From positions 62,001 through 126,000 of the forward strand of contig NZ_BJLQ01000006.1 of the NCBI RefSeq assembly GCF_006538725.1: DNA of 64,000 nucleotides, given 5' to 3'. How positions within the stretch are numbered: position 1 is the first letter of the stretch; every line of letters starts with the position of its first letter. The notes under the pieces were generated by a model. That model made no database searches. It worked only from the letters and a program-made list of their open reading frames with translations, and was not told the DNA's origin. A program made the position numbers and the translations under genes. Of this stretch, positions 25,962 through 33,639 are shown in pieces. The DNA comes from Cellulomonas gelida. GTDB lineage: Bacteria > Actinomycetota > Actinomycetes > Actinomycetales > Cellulomonadaceae.

Positions 25962-26783
25962 GTGACCGACGCGAGCGAGGTGGTCGGCGCCCGGGCACCC
26001 GTCCGTCGCGGGCGGTTCCTCGTCGCCGTCGCCTGCTGGCTCGTGGTGTGGCAGGTGGGGGCTGTGGCGCTCGGCCAGCCGATCCTGCTCGTCGGGCCGT
26101 GGGACGTGGCGGTGCGGCTCGTCGAGCTCGTACCGACCGGGACCTTCTGGGCCACGGTCGCCCGGACGCTCGCCGGCGTCGTCCTGGGCTTCACGGCCGC
26201 GGCCGTGGCGGGGGTGCTCCTCGCGGCGGCGTCGGCGGCCTCGTCGTGGGCCGACGCGATGCTGGCACCCCTGATCTCCACGATCCGCGCGACGCCCGTG
26301 GTCGCGTTCATCATCCTGCTGCTGCTCTGGACCGACTCGTCGCGGCTCGCGGCCGTCGTCGCCTTCCTCATGGCGCTGCCGATCATGTACACGAACGTGC
26401 TCGAGGGGATCCGGAACCGCGACCGCCGACTGCTGGAGATGACCCGCGTCTTCGCCGTGCCGTGGCCGCGGCGCGTGCTCGCGGTGGACGTGCCCGGCGT
26501 GCTGCCGTACTTCGTCGCGGGCTGCCGGACCGGCGTCGGGCTCGCGTGGAAGAGCGGGATCGCGGCCGAGGTGATCGGGCTGCCCGCGGGCACGATCGGC
26601 GAGCAGATGTACCAGGCGAAGCTGTTCCTGGCGACGGCCGACCTGTTCGCGTGGACGGTCGTGGTCGTCGTGCTGGCCGCGCTGACCGAGCGCGTGGTGC
26701 TCGCGCTGCTGGAGCGCGCGCGGCGACGGCTCGCGGGCGAGCCCGCGCCGCCGCTCATCGACCCGGCGGGTGGTGCCCGATGA
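25962..26783 (+). CDS. ABC transporter permease (SsuC/TauC-like)
   Basis: A 273-residue inner-membrane permease with about six helices. The coupling region reads EMTRVFAVPWPRRVLAVDVPGVLPYF near residues 160-186, followed by GLAWKSGIAAEVIGLPAGTIG, which is the signature of the nitrate/sulfonate/taurine class. The GTG start is 19 bases after the binding-protein stop, and the stop overlaps the ATPase start (ATGA). It should form a dimer working with the flanking lipoprotein and ATPase. Confidence 0.9.
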   Translation: MTDASEVVGARAPVRRGRFLVAVACWLVVWQVGAVALGQPILLVGPWDVAVRLVELVPTGTFWATVARTLAGVVLGFTAAAVAGVLLAAASAASSWADAMLAPLISTIRATPVVAFIILLLLWTDSSRLAAVVAFLMALPIMYTNVLEGIRNRDRRLLEMTRVFAVPWPRRVLAVDVPGVLPYFVAGCRTGVGLAWKSGIAAEVIGLPAGTIGEQMYQAKLFLATADLFAWTVVVVVLAALTERVVLALLERARRRLAGEPAPPLIDPAGGAR

Positions 26784-27439
26784 CCGAACCGCGCGACGAC
26801 ATGGCGCTGCACGACGACATGGCGCTGCACGACGTCATCGCGCTGCACGACGTCACCGTGCGCTACGGCGAGAACGTGGTCCTGGACCGGGTCTCGCTCG
26901 AGCTGCCCACCGGCACGACGACCGCGCTGACGGGCCCCAACGGCGTCGGGAAGACGACGACCGTGCGTGTGCTCCTCGGGCTCGTGCGGCCCTCGTCGGG
27001 CCGCGTGGCCGGCCTGCACGAGTGCACGCGGGCCGCCGCGTTCCAGGAGGACCGGCTGTGCGCGCACCTGTCCGCCGCGGCGAACGTGCGGCTCGTCCTG
27101 CCACGCGCCGCCGAGGCCGGGGTCGAGGACGGGCTGCGCGCGGTCGGGCTCGACGAGGCCGCGTGGCACGTGCCGGTGCGCACGCTGTCGGGTGGGCAGC
27201 GACGACGGGTCGCGCTCGTCCGCGCGCTGCTGCCACCAGCCGACCTCGTCGTGCTCGACGAGCCGTTCGTCGGGATCGACGCCGCGAGCCGCGACGCGGT
27301 GCTGGCCTGGACCCGCGACCGGCTGGCCGGGCGCACCGCGCTCGTGGTGACCCACGACCCCACCGAGGCCGCGGCCCTCGGTGCGACGCTCGTGCGACTC
27401 GACCCGCCGCGCACGGTGAGCGATCAGGACGATGCCTAG
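26780..27439 (+). CDS. ABC transporter ATP-binding protein
   Basis: A 219-residue nucleotide-binding subunit with Walker A GPNGVGKTT, signature LSGGQRRRVALVRALL, Walker B LVVLDEPF and switch histidine VVTHDP. It is shorter than SsuB/TauB (about 250 residues) and lacks a C-terminal extension. The ATG overlaps the permease stop. The first 25 residues consist of three copies of an 18-base repeat (see the repeat entry), each of the first two offering an extra in-frame ATG, so the true start could be 26780, 26801 or 26819. Confidence 0.92.
   Translation: MTEPRDDMALHDDMALHDVIALHDVTVRYGENVVLDRVSLELPTGTTTALTGPNGVGKTTTVRVLLGLVRPSSGRVAGLHECTRAAAFQEDRLCAHLSAAANVRLVLPRAAEAGVEDGLRAVGLDEAAWHVPVRTLSGGQRRRVALVRALLPPADLVVLDEPFVGIDAASRDAVLAWTRDRLAGRTALVVTHDPTEAAALGATLVRLDPPRTVSDQDDA
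26795..26848 (+). repeat. Triple 18-bp tandem repeat at the ATPase N-terminus
   Basis: Three direct copies at 26795-26812, 26813-26830 and 26831-26848. The first two are identical and the third has three changes. They encode DDMALH-DDMALH-DVIALH and lie just before the first beta strand. Confidence 0.9.
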
Positions 27440-27570
27440 TCACCCTCGGCGTGCTCCGCGCGTGCTGCGGGTGCCGGTCCCCGGTTGTCCACAGATCGAG
27501 GGGAGTGCCCGCACATGCGCGTCCTGACGCAGCTAGCGTGACGCCCCGGACCGATCCGGCAGGGGGACGT

Positions 27571-27972
27571 ATGCGGGTGGAGATCGACTCGGAGACGGTG
27601 GCACGCAGCGTGCGCACCCTCGACCGGATGGTCGACCGGCTCGACGAGCTCGTGGCGCAGACGCGGGCGGTGGCGGCGGACCAGAGCGCGGCGACGTGGT
27701 CGACGCTGCCCGCGGCCGAGCGGTTCGCCACGACGTACGGCGAGGGGGTCGACACGCTCGCGGACCGGGTCGCCGCCGCGCGGACCGCCGCCGTCGACGC
27801 GCGGAGCGCGCTGACCGGCTCGGTGCGCGCGCTCGTGGGGATCGACGAGACGATCTTCGCCGAGCTCCAGCGCCTCGCCGCGGGCACGTCCGGATCGTCG
27901 GTGCGCGACACGCGCCCGGTGCTCCGGGTGTACCCGGGCGCCGCGACGGCGTCCGTGGGTGGGCTGTCGTGA
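27571..27972 (+). CDS. Helical WXG100-like hypothetical protein
   Basis: A 133-residue protein of unknown function. Residues 1-95 are predicted helical (MRVEIDSETVARSVRTLDRM and AAERFATTYGEGVDTLADRVAAARTAA), with an ATWSTLPAAERF turn between two helices that recalls the W-x-G turn of ESX-type substrates. It has no signal peptide or membrane segment. AGGGGGA precedes the ATG, and TAGCGT (27534-27539) is a plausible -10. The stop overlaps the next GTG, so the pair is coupled. No type VII secretion core gene is in the window, so the ESX link is inference. Confidence 0.7.
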   Translation: MRVEIDSETVARSVRTLDRMVDRLDELVAQTRAVAADQSAATWSTLPAAERFATTYGEGVDTLADRVAAARTAAVDARSALTGSVRALVGIDETIFAELQRLAAGTSGSSVRDTRPVLRVYPGAATASVGGLS

Positions 27973-28799
27973 CGGGCGTGAACCGTCCTGCGCAGTCGTC
28001 CGACGGGCCGGCGGCCCGCGAGCTCGCCTGTGCGCTCGAGGGTGCGCCGGCGCAGGCGCACGCGGACGCGGGGCAGCTCGGGGGAGTGGCCACGGCCCTC
28101 GAGGAGCTCGGGGCGACGCTCAAGCGGCTCGCGGGCGACCTCGGCATCGGCGGCATGTCCGCGCAGGCGGCGCGGGACGGCGTCGCGAGCCTGGCGACGA
28201 GCGTGCTCGGCGCCGCCGACACCGCGGACGCGCTCGGTGCGGCTGCGACGCGCGCTGCGGGAGCCCTCGCACGTGCCCGCACCGAATACGAGACCCTGCC
28301 TGCGGGCGAGCTGACCGCCGCGGCGCGTCAGGCGCTGATCGAGTCGGGCGCGGGCCCCGGCACCTCGTCGATCGTGGCGGCGCGTGCTGCCGAGCGCGAG
28401 CGCGTCGCGACCATCGCGCTCGTGACCGTCGGCGCTGCGATGGACGACGCCGCCGACCGTGTCCGCGCGGTCGCACCGAGGGCCGCGGGGTCCCCGCGCG
28501 GCGCCGCGCCCGACGGCCCCCGCGACGGTCGACCCGGCGGTGAGTCGCCCTTGCCGGTCGTGCCTGGTGTACCGACGCCCGGGCCCGCCCCGCACCCGCC
28601 CGTCCCGCACCCTCGCGTCCGGCAGCCGCCCGTGCTGCCGCCGCCTGCGCCGTCCGGTCCCGAGCCCGTCGACCCGCCGCCGACGTTCGGGATGGAGCCG
28701 CCCGCGCCGGTGTGCCGGACCGACCCGGTCGAGCGGCCGGTCCCACTCGACCGGGTCCCGCCGCTCGCTCCCGGCCTTCCCGTCGTGCGCACGACGTGA
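27969..28799 (+). CDS. Helical protein with proline-rich tail, hypothetical
   Basis: A 276-residue protein of unknown function. The first 175 residues are alanine-rich and helical, with repeated small-residue heptads (LGAADTADALGAAATRAAGA). The last 100 are proline-rich (about one residue in three) and likely disordered. The layout, a helical domain plus Pro-rich tail translated from a start overlapping a small WXG-like partner, resembles PPE/EspB-type secreted partners. There is no classical signal peptide or transmembrane helix. A surface-located role is possible but unsupported by direct motifs. Confidence 0.68.
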   Translation: MTGVNRPAQSSDGPAARELACALEGAPAQAHADAGQLGGVATALEELGATLKRLAGDLGIGGMSAQAARDGVASLATSVLGAADTADALGAAATRAAGALARARTEYETLPAGELTAAARQALIESGAGPGTSSIVAARAAERERVATIALVTVGAAMDDAADRVRAVAPRAAGSPRGAAPDGPRDGRPGGESPLPVVPGVPTPGPAPHPPVPHPRVRQPPVLPPPAPSGPEPVDPPPTFGMEPPAPVCRTDPVERPVPLDRVPPLAPGLPVVRTT

Positions 28800-28875
28800 G
28801 GGTCGACCTGCTCGAGTCGTGAGGCCCCGCTGCGCCGTCGGTCCAGGCTGTGTCGGGGGTCGCGGACAGGCGTCG

Positions 28876-29568
28876 TCAGGTCTGAGCGCGGACCAGGTCG
28901 CGCAGAGGGCGCAGGTCGCGGACCGTCCACGTCGGTGCGTGGTCGCCACTCGGCGCGTCGCGACCCGTCCGGTCCACCCACACGCTGCGGATCCCCACGC
29001 TGTGTGCGCCCGCGACGTCGCTCGTGAGCGAGTCGCCGACGTGCACGACCTCGTCGGGGCCGAGCCCGAGGAGCCCGAGCGCGTGCTCGAACGACGGCGC
29101 CGCGGGCTTGTAGGCGCGCGACTGCTCGCTCGTGACCCGCAGTGGCACGTCGAGCCGAAGGTGGGCGAGCGCGGCGAGCAGGACGTCGTCGTCGACGTCC
29201 GAGACGAGGCACACCGGGACGGGAGGGTCGGCCAGGAGCTCGAGCGCGTCGGGGTAGGCCTGCGGGGCGGTCCACTGCGCGTACAGGGGGTCGAGCAGCG
29301 CGTCGAGGTCGAGCCCGTGCTCGCGCGGGGGGAGCGTGCGAGCGAGCGAGTCCCGTGCGAGGTCGCGCAGGCGGCGGAACGCGTCGCCGTGCGCCTCGTC
29401 GGCCACCCGCTCGTACTCCTGCGACCACGCGGTCGAGACCTCGTGGCGGCGGAGCCCGGTCGCGGCGGCGACGTCGGAGCACACCGCGGCGAACGGCTCG
29501 TCGTCGTCGTGCACGACCGTCCCGTAGAAGTCGAGCAGCAGCCCCCTGATCGTCACGCCGGAAAACAT
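28876..29568 (-). CDS. HAD-superfamily hydrolase
   Basis: A 230-residue phosphatase-like protein. Motif I is LLLDFYGTVVHDD, where D is the nucleophile and the usual second aspartate is tyrosine (DFYGT). Motif II is VCLVSDVDDD, with serine in SD. Motif III is the lysine in RAYKPAAPSF, and motif IV is HVGDSLTSDVAGA. The cap between motifs I and II is the small helical type found in 2-haloacid dehalogenase and phosphoglycolate phosphatase relatives. The missing second aspartate makes phosphatase activity uncertain; dehalogenase or epoxide-hydrolase-like members also lack it. The ATG lies 27 bases from the divergent PaiB-like gene. Confidence 0.85.
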   Translation of the reverse strand: MFSGVTIRGLLLDFYGTVVHDDDEPFAAVCSDVAAATGLRRHEVSTAWSQEYERVADEAHGDAFRRLRDLARDSLARTLPPREHGLDLDALLDPLYAQWTAPQAYPDALELLADPPVPVCLVSDVDDDVLLAALAHLRLDVPLRVTSEQSRAYKPAAPSFEHALGLLGLGPDEVVHVGDSLTSDVAGAHSVGIRSVWVDRTGRDAPSGDHAPTWTVRDLRPLRDLVRAQT

Positions 29569-29583
29569 AGCGACAGCGCCGAC

Positions 29584-29589
29584 TAGCCT
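29584..29589 (+). promoter_or_regulatory. -10 box for leaderless PaiB-like gene
   Basis: TAGCCT, 6 bases before the ATG at 29596. Confidence 0.6.
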
Positions 29590-29595
29590 CGCCGC

Positions 29596-30216
29596 ATGTA
29601 CGTCCCCGTGTTCAACGCGATCACCGACGACGACGCGCGTGCGCTGGTGCGGGAGGTCGGCTCGGCCGAGCTCGTGACGGTCGGACCGGACGGCTTCCCG
29701 CTCGCCACGCTCTTGCCCGTGCTGTGGCACGACGACCGGCTCGTCGCGCACATGGCGCGCGGGAACCCGCAGTGGCGGTCGATCGAGCCGGGGATGCCGG
29801 GCCTCGCGATCGTCGAGGGACCGCAGGCGTACGTCTCGCCGTCCTGGTACGCCTCCAAGACGGAGCACGGCCGGGTCGTGCCCACGTGGAACTACTCCGC
29901 GGTGCACCTGAGGGGCCGTGTCACGGTGCACGACGACCCGGACTGGCTGCGCGACCTGCTGACGCGGCTGACCGACGCGCACGAGGCCCACCGCGCGCAG
30001 CCGTGGGCCGTGACGGACGCGCCGGAGGCCTTCGTGACCAAGCAGCTGCGCGCGATCGTCGGGATCGAGCTGGTGGTCGAGCGGGTCGAGGGCAAGGCGA
30101 AGCTGAGCCAGAACCGGTCGGACGCCGACCGGGCGGGGGTCGTCGCCGGCCTCCGACAGGACGGCGGCTCTGGGACCGCGGCGGTCGCCGACGCGATGGT
30201 CGCTGCCCGGTCCTGA
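29596..30216 (+). CDS. FMN-binding PaiB-family protein
   Basis: A 206-residue flavin-binding split-barrel protein of the PaiB family, described as a negative regulator of sporulation and degradative enzymes in Bacillus but with uncertain roles elsewhere. Family features are MYVP at the N-terminus, LPVLWHDDRLVAHMARGNPQW, AYVSPSWYASK, VPTWNYSAVHLRG and the C-terminal KAKLSQNRS. These separate it from ordinary pyridoxamine-phosphate oxidases. It is leaderless by position and is followed by the ArsR operon after 48 bases. Confidence 0.9.
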   Translation: MYVPVFNAITDDDARALVREVGSAELVTVGPDGFPLATLLPVLWHDDRLVAHMARGNPQWRSIEPGMPGLAIVEGPQAYVSPSWYASKTEHGRVVPTWNYSAVHLRGRVTVHDDPDWLRDLLTRLTDAHEAHRAQPWAVTDAPEAFVTKQLRAIVGIELVVERVEGKAKLSQNRSDADRAGVVAGLRQDGGSGTAAVADAMVAARS

Positions 30217-30250
30217 CCCGTCAGGGGTTGTGCCGGGCCCCGGACGCGTC

Positions 30251-30256
30251 TAACGT
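30251..30256 (+). promoter_or_regulatory. -10 box of the ArsR operon
   Basis: TAACGT, 8 bases before the ATG at 30265. Its last base is the first base of the palindromic operator. Confidence 0.55.
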
Positions 30257-30273
30257 ACAACCACATGGTTGTA
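30256..30273 (+). promoter_or_regulatory. Palindromic operator over the ArsR start codon
   Basis: TACAACCA-CA-TGGTTGTA: perfect 8-base arms around a 2-base centre, spanning the predicted transcription start and the ATG of the ArsR gene. Autorepression is the simplest reading. Confidence 0.7.
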
Positions 30274-30663
30274 GAAATGGATCGTGCGCCGCTCGACCAG
30301 GACGAGGTCGATCGCCTGTTCGGCGCCCTCGCGGACGCCACCCGGCGCGACATCGTCGCCCAGGTGCTCCGCGAGGCGCAGTCGGTCTCCGCGCTCGCGC
30401 GGCGGTACGACATGAGCTTCGCAGCGGTCCAGAAGCACGTGGCCGTGCTCGAGCGGGCAGCGCTCGTGCACAAGCAGCGGCGAGGACGTGAGCAGATGGT
30501 CGGCGGAGACGTCGAGACGATCCGGGCGGCGACCCGGCTCCTCGACGCCTACGAGTCGATCTGGCGCGGACGCGTCGACCGCATCGTCGACCTCCTGGCG
30601 CAGGACGCCGGACCGGACGACCCGAGGGACCCGCAGGACGAGCAGACAGGGAGTCACCGATGA
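30265..30663 (+). CDS. ArsR-family transcriptional regulator
   Basis: A 132-residue winged-helix repressor. The N-terminal DEVDRLFGALADATRRDIV is the classic ArsR dimer-helix start, followed by the helix-turn-helix SALARRYDMSFAAVQKHVAVLERAALV. There is no cysteine-rich metal site, so it is of the metal-independent SdpR-like group that pairs with SRPBCC proteins. ATG 30265 is within a perfect palindrome. A nearby second ATG at 30277 would leave the operator outside the gene. The stop overlaps the SRPBCC start (ATGA). Confidence 0.92.
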   Translation: MVVEMDRAPLDQDEVDRLFGALADATRRDIVAQVLREAQSVSALARRYDMSFAAVQKHVAVLERAALVHKQRRGREQMVGGDVETIRAATRLLDAYESIWRGRVDRIVDLLAQDAGPDDPRDPQDEQTGSHR

Positions 30664-31148
30664 CCGTCGTCAGCACGACCAAGGACACCGAGGCGCTGCG
30701 CCTCGTGATCGTCAGCGAGCTCGCCGCCGCGCCCGAGCGGGTGTGGCAGGTGTGGGCCGACCCGCGCCAGCTCGAGCGCTGGTGGGGGCCGCCCGAGTGG
30801 CCGGCGACGTTCGTCGACCACGACCTGCGTCCCGGGGGCCGCACGTCGTACTACATGACCGGTCCGGACGGGACGAAGGCGCACGGCTGGTGGCACGTGA
30901 CCGCGACCGACGAGCCGCACTCGCTCGCGTTCGACGACGGCTTCGCCGACGACGCGGGAGAGCCGACCGACGACATGCCGGTCACGCGTGGGCACGTGAC
31001 GCTCGAGGCGATCCCCACCGGGACGCGCATGACGATCACGTCCCAGTTCCCGACGCTGGAGGCGCTCGAGCAGCTCGTCGGGATGGGCATGCTCGAGGGC
31101 ATGACGCTCGCGCTCGGCCAGATCGACGCGATCCTGGCCGATGGCTGA
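30660..31148 (+). CDS. SRPBCC (AHSA1-type) domain protein
   Basis: A 162-residue START-like ligand-binding protein of the activator-of-Hsp90-ATPase-1 group. Features are the AAPERVWQVWADPRQLERWWGP opening, DLRPGGRTSYYM, the glycine-rich GWWHVTATDEPHSLAF strand and the long C-terminal helix (GMLEGMTLALGQIDAIL). Together with the coupled ArsR regulator it forms the widespread ArsR-AHSA1 pair whose ligand is generally unknown. The stop overlaps the downstream gene by 8 bases. Confidence 0.92.
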   Translation: MTVVSTTKDTEALRLVIVSELAAAPERVWQVWADPRQLERWWGPPEWPATFVDHDLRPGGRTSYYMTGPDGTKAHGWWHVTATDEPHSLAFDDGFADDAGEPTDDMPVTRGHVTLEAIPTGTRMTITSQFPTLEALEQLVGMGMLEGMTLALGQIDAILADG

Positions 31149-31371
31149 CGCGGCCGACGGCGCGCCCCCGAAGGTGACGGGCCCGGCGTCGTACTTCCCG
31201 TCGATCGAGAAGACCTACGGGCGGCCGATCGACGAGTGGCTCACGCTCGTCGCCGCCCGCCCGGCCGACGAGAAGCACCTGGAGACCGTCACCTGGCTCA
31301 AGACCGAGCACGGGCTGGGCCACGGCCACGCCAACGCGGTCGTCGCGTACGTCCGCGCCGCCCGGTCCTGA
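31141..31371 (+). CDS. DUF4287-domain protein
   Basis: A 76-residue protein with the DUF4287 pattern: TGPASYFPSIEKTYGRPIDEW, then EKHLETVTWLKTEHGLGHGHANAVVAYV. Its function is unknown. It overlaps the SRPBCC gene by 8 bases and is the last gene of the ArsR operon. DUF4287 is often found beside SRPBCC and DUF5655 proteins, which fits this placement. Confidence 0.85.
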   Translation: MADAADGAPPKVTGPASYFPSIEKTYGRPIDEWLTLVAARPADEKHLETVTWLKTEHGLGHGHANAVVAYVRAARS

Positions 31372-31417
31372 CCCCTGGTTCCCTCGGAATCGCGCCCGCC
31401 CTGACGATCAGGAGGGC

Positions 31418-32008
31418 ATGGGTCTCGATCTGCTGCTGGCCGTGCCGTTCGCCGCGTTCGCCGTGTGGTGCCTCGCCAGCGCGATCGGGCCGCGAGGGCG
31501 ACGGGCGACGACAGGCGGGTCGCCCGCTCGTCGCGCGACGCTGAGCGCGCGTGACGGGCGGCCCGGCCTCGACCTGCTGGTGCCGGACGTGGACACGGTC
31601 GTCGAAGGCGCGCGGATGCTCGCCGCCGACCTCGGTGGGGGAGCGCTCACCATCGAGGCACTGGGACCGCTCCAACTTTCGCAGGACCCGCTGCAGGCTC
31701 CGGGCGGCCTGCCGGTCGCGGAGGATCGCGCCCGCTCGTCGGCCCGCGACCCGTGGGGTGAGCCGGACGGGGCCGGTCCCGCCGTCGTGGAGCAGGTCGT
31801 GACCGCAGCCGGACCGATGTGGCGCCGCACGGTGCGCACGGCGCTCGCGACGACCGTGACCGACCTGCACGTGGACCACGGCGGATGGGCGTTCGTCGTC
31901 CGCCTGGTCGGCGGCTCGGACCACGAGCCGCTCCTCGCCGCCGCGGAGCGTGTGCTCACGAGCTGGCGCTGGCACGACCAGGTCCCGGCCCGCCGCCCAG
32001 CGAGCTGA
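31418..32008 (+). CDS. Hypothetical membrane-anchored protein (paralog A)
   Basis: A 196-residue protein of unknown function. One hydrophobic segment at residues 3-24 (LDLLLAVPFAAFAVWCLASAIG) followed by arginines suggests an N-in signal anchor. The C-terminal half ends with VDHGGWAFVVRLVGG, then AAERVLTSWRWH. The same ending pattern, D-x-x-G-W-A-x-V-V and S/T-W-R-W, occurs in the next gene, so the two are probably diverged duplicates. AGGAGG lies 4-5 bases before the ATG. Confidence 0.7.
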   Translation: MGLDLLLAVPFAAFAVWCLASAIGPRGRRATTGGSPARRATLSARDGRPGLDLLVPDVDTVVEGARMLAADLGGGALTIEALGPLQLSQDPLQAPGGLPVAEDRARSSARDPWGEPDGAGPAVVEQVVTAAGPMWRRTVRTALATTVTDLHVDHGGWAFVVRLVGGSDHEPLLAAAERVLTSWRWHDQVPARRPAS

Positions 32009-32143
32009 CCGCAGCCGACGACGCGCGTCGTCGTCGGGGGCAGGGGCTGCGAGACTCCAGATCGGCCCGGGGCGCAGTGCCGGGCCGGGCTCCTGGATCC
32101 CCACGGGATACGCAGTGCCACCGTGCCGCTCCGAGGGCGAGCG

Positions 32144-32488
32144 GTGATCACGATCATGTCGCTGGGTGCCGTGGGCGCCCTCCAGGACGGTCGTCCGATC
32201 CTCGAGGCAGCGCGTCGTCCGGACGCGCTGCGCACGCAGACCCCACCGAGCTGGACGTGGCTGGGTCCGGTCGAGCGCGACGAGACCGCAGCCGGGACCG
32301 GGTGGCGACTGACGGTGCTCCTCGACGGGGGAGGGACGATGTTCGCGGACACCCACATCGACCGGGACGGCTGGGCCTACGTCGTCGGCGTCGTCGCGCC
32401 GCCGTCGCGGCACGCCGAGGTGGCGCTGGTCGCCGACGCGATGCTGGACACCTGGCGCTGGATCGCCCCGCTCGCGAGCCGGTACTAG
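32144..32488 (+). CDS. Hypothetical protein (paralog B of the upstream gene)
   Basis: A 114-residue protein of unknown function, soluble by sequence. It corresponds to the C-terminal half of the gene at 31418-32008 (shared TI-x-x-LG near the start, DRDGWAYVVGVV and DTWRWI at the end) and lacks the membrane anchor. GTG 32144 is chosen because AGGG lies 7 bases upstream; GTG 32123 and ATG 32156 are alternatives. It converges on the ligase gene with 14 bases between. Confidence 0.6.
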   Translation: MITIMSLGAVGALQDGRPILEAARRPDALRTQTPPSWTWLGPVERDETAAGTGWRLTVLLDGGGTMFADTHIDRDGWAYVVGVVAPPSRHAEVALVADAMLDTWRWIAPLASRY

Positions 32489-32502
32489 CGGCGTCCAGCG
32501 GC

Positions 32503-33639
32503 CTACAGCGGCTTGCCTGCGCGCAGCTCGGCGACGAGGGAGGCGACGACCGCGTCGAGCTCTCCCGCGTTGCGGCGCGCGACGGCCCGCTGCCGCTGGT
32601 AGGACGCGCCGCGACGCAGGATCACGCGGACCTGCTCGAGCTCCTCGGAGCACCCCAGGCGTTCGGCGACCGGCGCGAGCACGGTCAGCCAGTGCGCGAC
32701 CGAGTCCGTGACGAGCTCCTCGTCGCCCGCCGCGTTCGTGATGATGATCGCGTCCATGCCGTAGCGCGCCGAGCGCCACTTGTTCTCCTGCACGAACCAC
32801 GTGGGCATCGACGGCAGCGGCTCGCCTGCGTCGATCAACGACGAGAAGTGCTCGACGAAGCAGTGCGTGAGCGCGCCGATCGCGGTGACCTCGAGCAGGT
32901 TCGTCGCGCCGTCGGCGATGCGCATCTCGAGCGTCCCGAACCGCGGCGCGGGGCGCACGTCCCAGCGGACCTCGTTGAACTGGTCGATCACGCCGGTGTG
33001 CAGCATGTCCCCGACGTACTGCTCGAGCTGGGACCACTCGTCGAACTGGTACGGCAGCCCGGCCGTCGGCAGCTGCTGGAACAGCAGCGCGCGGTTGGAG
33101 GCGTAGCCGGTGTCCTTGCCGCCCCAGAACGGGGACGACGCGGACAGCGACTGGATGTGCGCGAACACCGTGAGCATCGCGCGCGAGATCGGCAGCACCT
33201 TGGCCCGGTCCTCGATGCCGACGTGCACGTGCACGCCGTAGATGAGCATCTGCCGGCCCCACCACTGTGTGCGGTCGATGAGCGTCGCGTACCGCTGCTT
33301 GTCGCTGACCTTCTGCGTGGCCCAGTGCGCGAAGGGGTGCGTGCCGCCGCCCATGAGGTCGATCCGCAGGGGAGCGGCCGCCGCGGCGACCTCGTCGAGC
33401 GCACGACGCAGGTCGGCGCCCGCCTCACCCACGGTGCGGCACTTGCCGGACGAGACCTCGACCGTGTTGCGCAGCAGCTCCTGGGTGATGTTCGGATGAT
33501 CGGTGCCGACGGTGTCGAAGATCGCCTGCGCGGCCTGGCGCAGGTCCCCCGAGTCGGCGTCGACGAGGGCGACCTCCCACTCGAGCCCGACCGTCGAGCG
33601 TTCGCTGCTCGCGAACGGCAGGTGCACGGGCGCGGCCAT
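32503..33639 (-). CDS. Carboxylate-amine ligase, YbdK/glutamate-cysteine ligase type 2
   Basis: A 378-residue ATP-dependent ligase related to E. coli YbdK and to actinobacterial glutamate-cysteine ligases. Family residues include STVGLEWEVALVD near the N-terminus, QELLRNTVEVSSG, MGGGTHPFAHW, YGVHVHVGIED and FGTLEMRIADGATN. YbdK has weak glutamate-cysteine ligase activity. Whether this protein serves mycothiol, ergothioneine or another pathway cannot be told, as no partner genes are here. Its ATG shares a base with the stop of the upstream methyltransferase (TGATG), so they form an operon. Confidence 0.9.
   Translation of the reverse strand: MAAPVHLPFASSERSTVGLEWEVALVDADSGDLRQAAQAIFDTVGTDHPNITQELLRNTVEVSSGKCRTVGEAGADLRRALDEVAAAAAPLRIDLMGGGTHPFAHWATQKVSDKQRYATLIDRTQWWGRQMLIYGVHVHVGIEDRAKVLPISRAMLTVFAHIQSLSASSPFWGGKDTGYASNRALLFQQLPTAGLPYQFDEWSQLEQYVGDMLHTGVIDQFNEVRWDVRPAPRFGTLEMRIADGATNLLEVTAIGALTHCFVEHFSSLIDAGEPLPSMPTWFVQENKWRSARYGMDAIIITNAAGDEELVTDSVAHWLTVLAPVAERLGCSEELEQVRVILRRGASYQRQRAVARRNAGELDAVVASLVAELRAGKPL

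Noticed and set aside
27485-27493. TTGTCCACA, a perfect DnaA-box-like 9-mer between the ABC ATPase and the WXG-like gene (another, reversed, at 367-375).
   Set aside because: Single boxes occur by chance or as minor sites; there is no cluster, AT-rich unwinding region or dnaA/dnaN context, so no origin is claimed.
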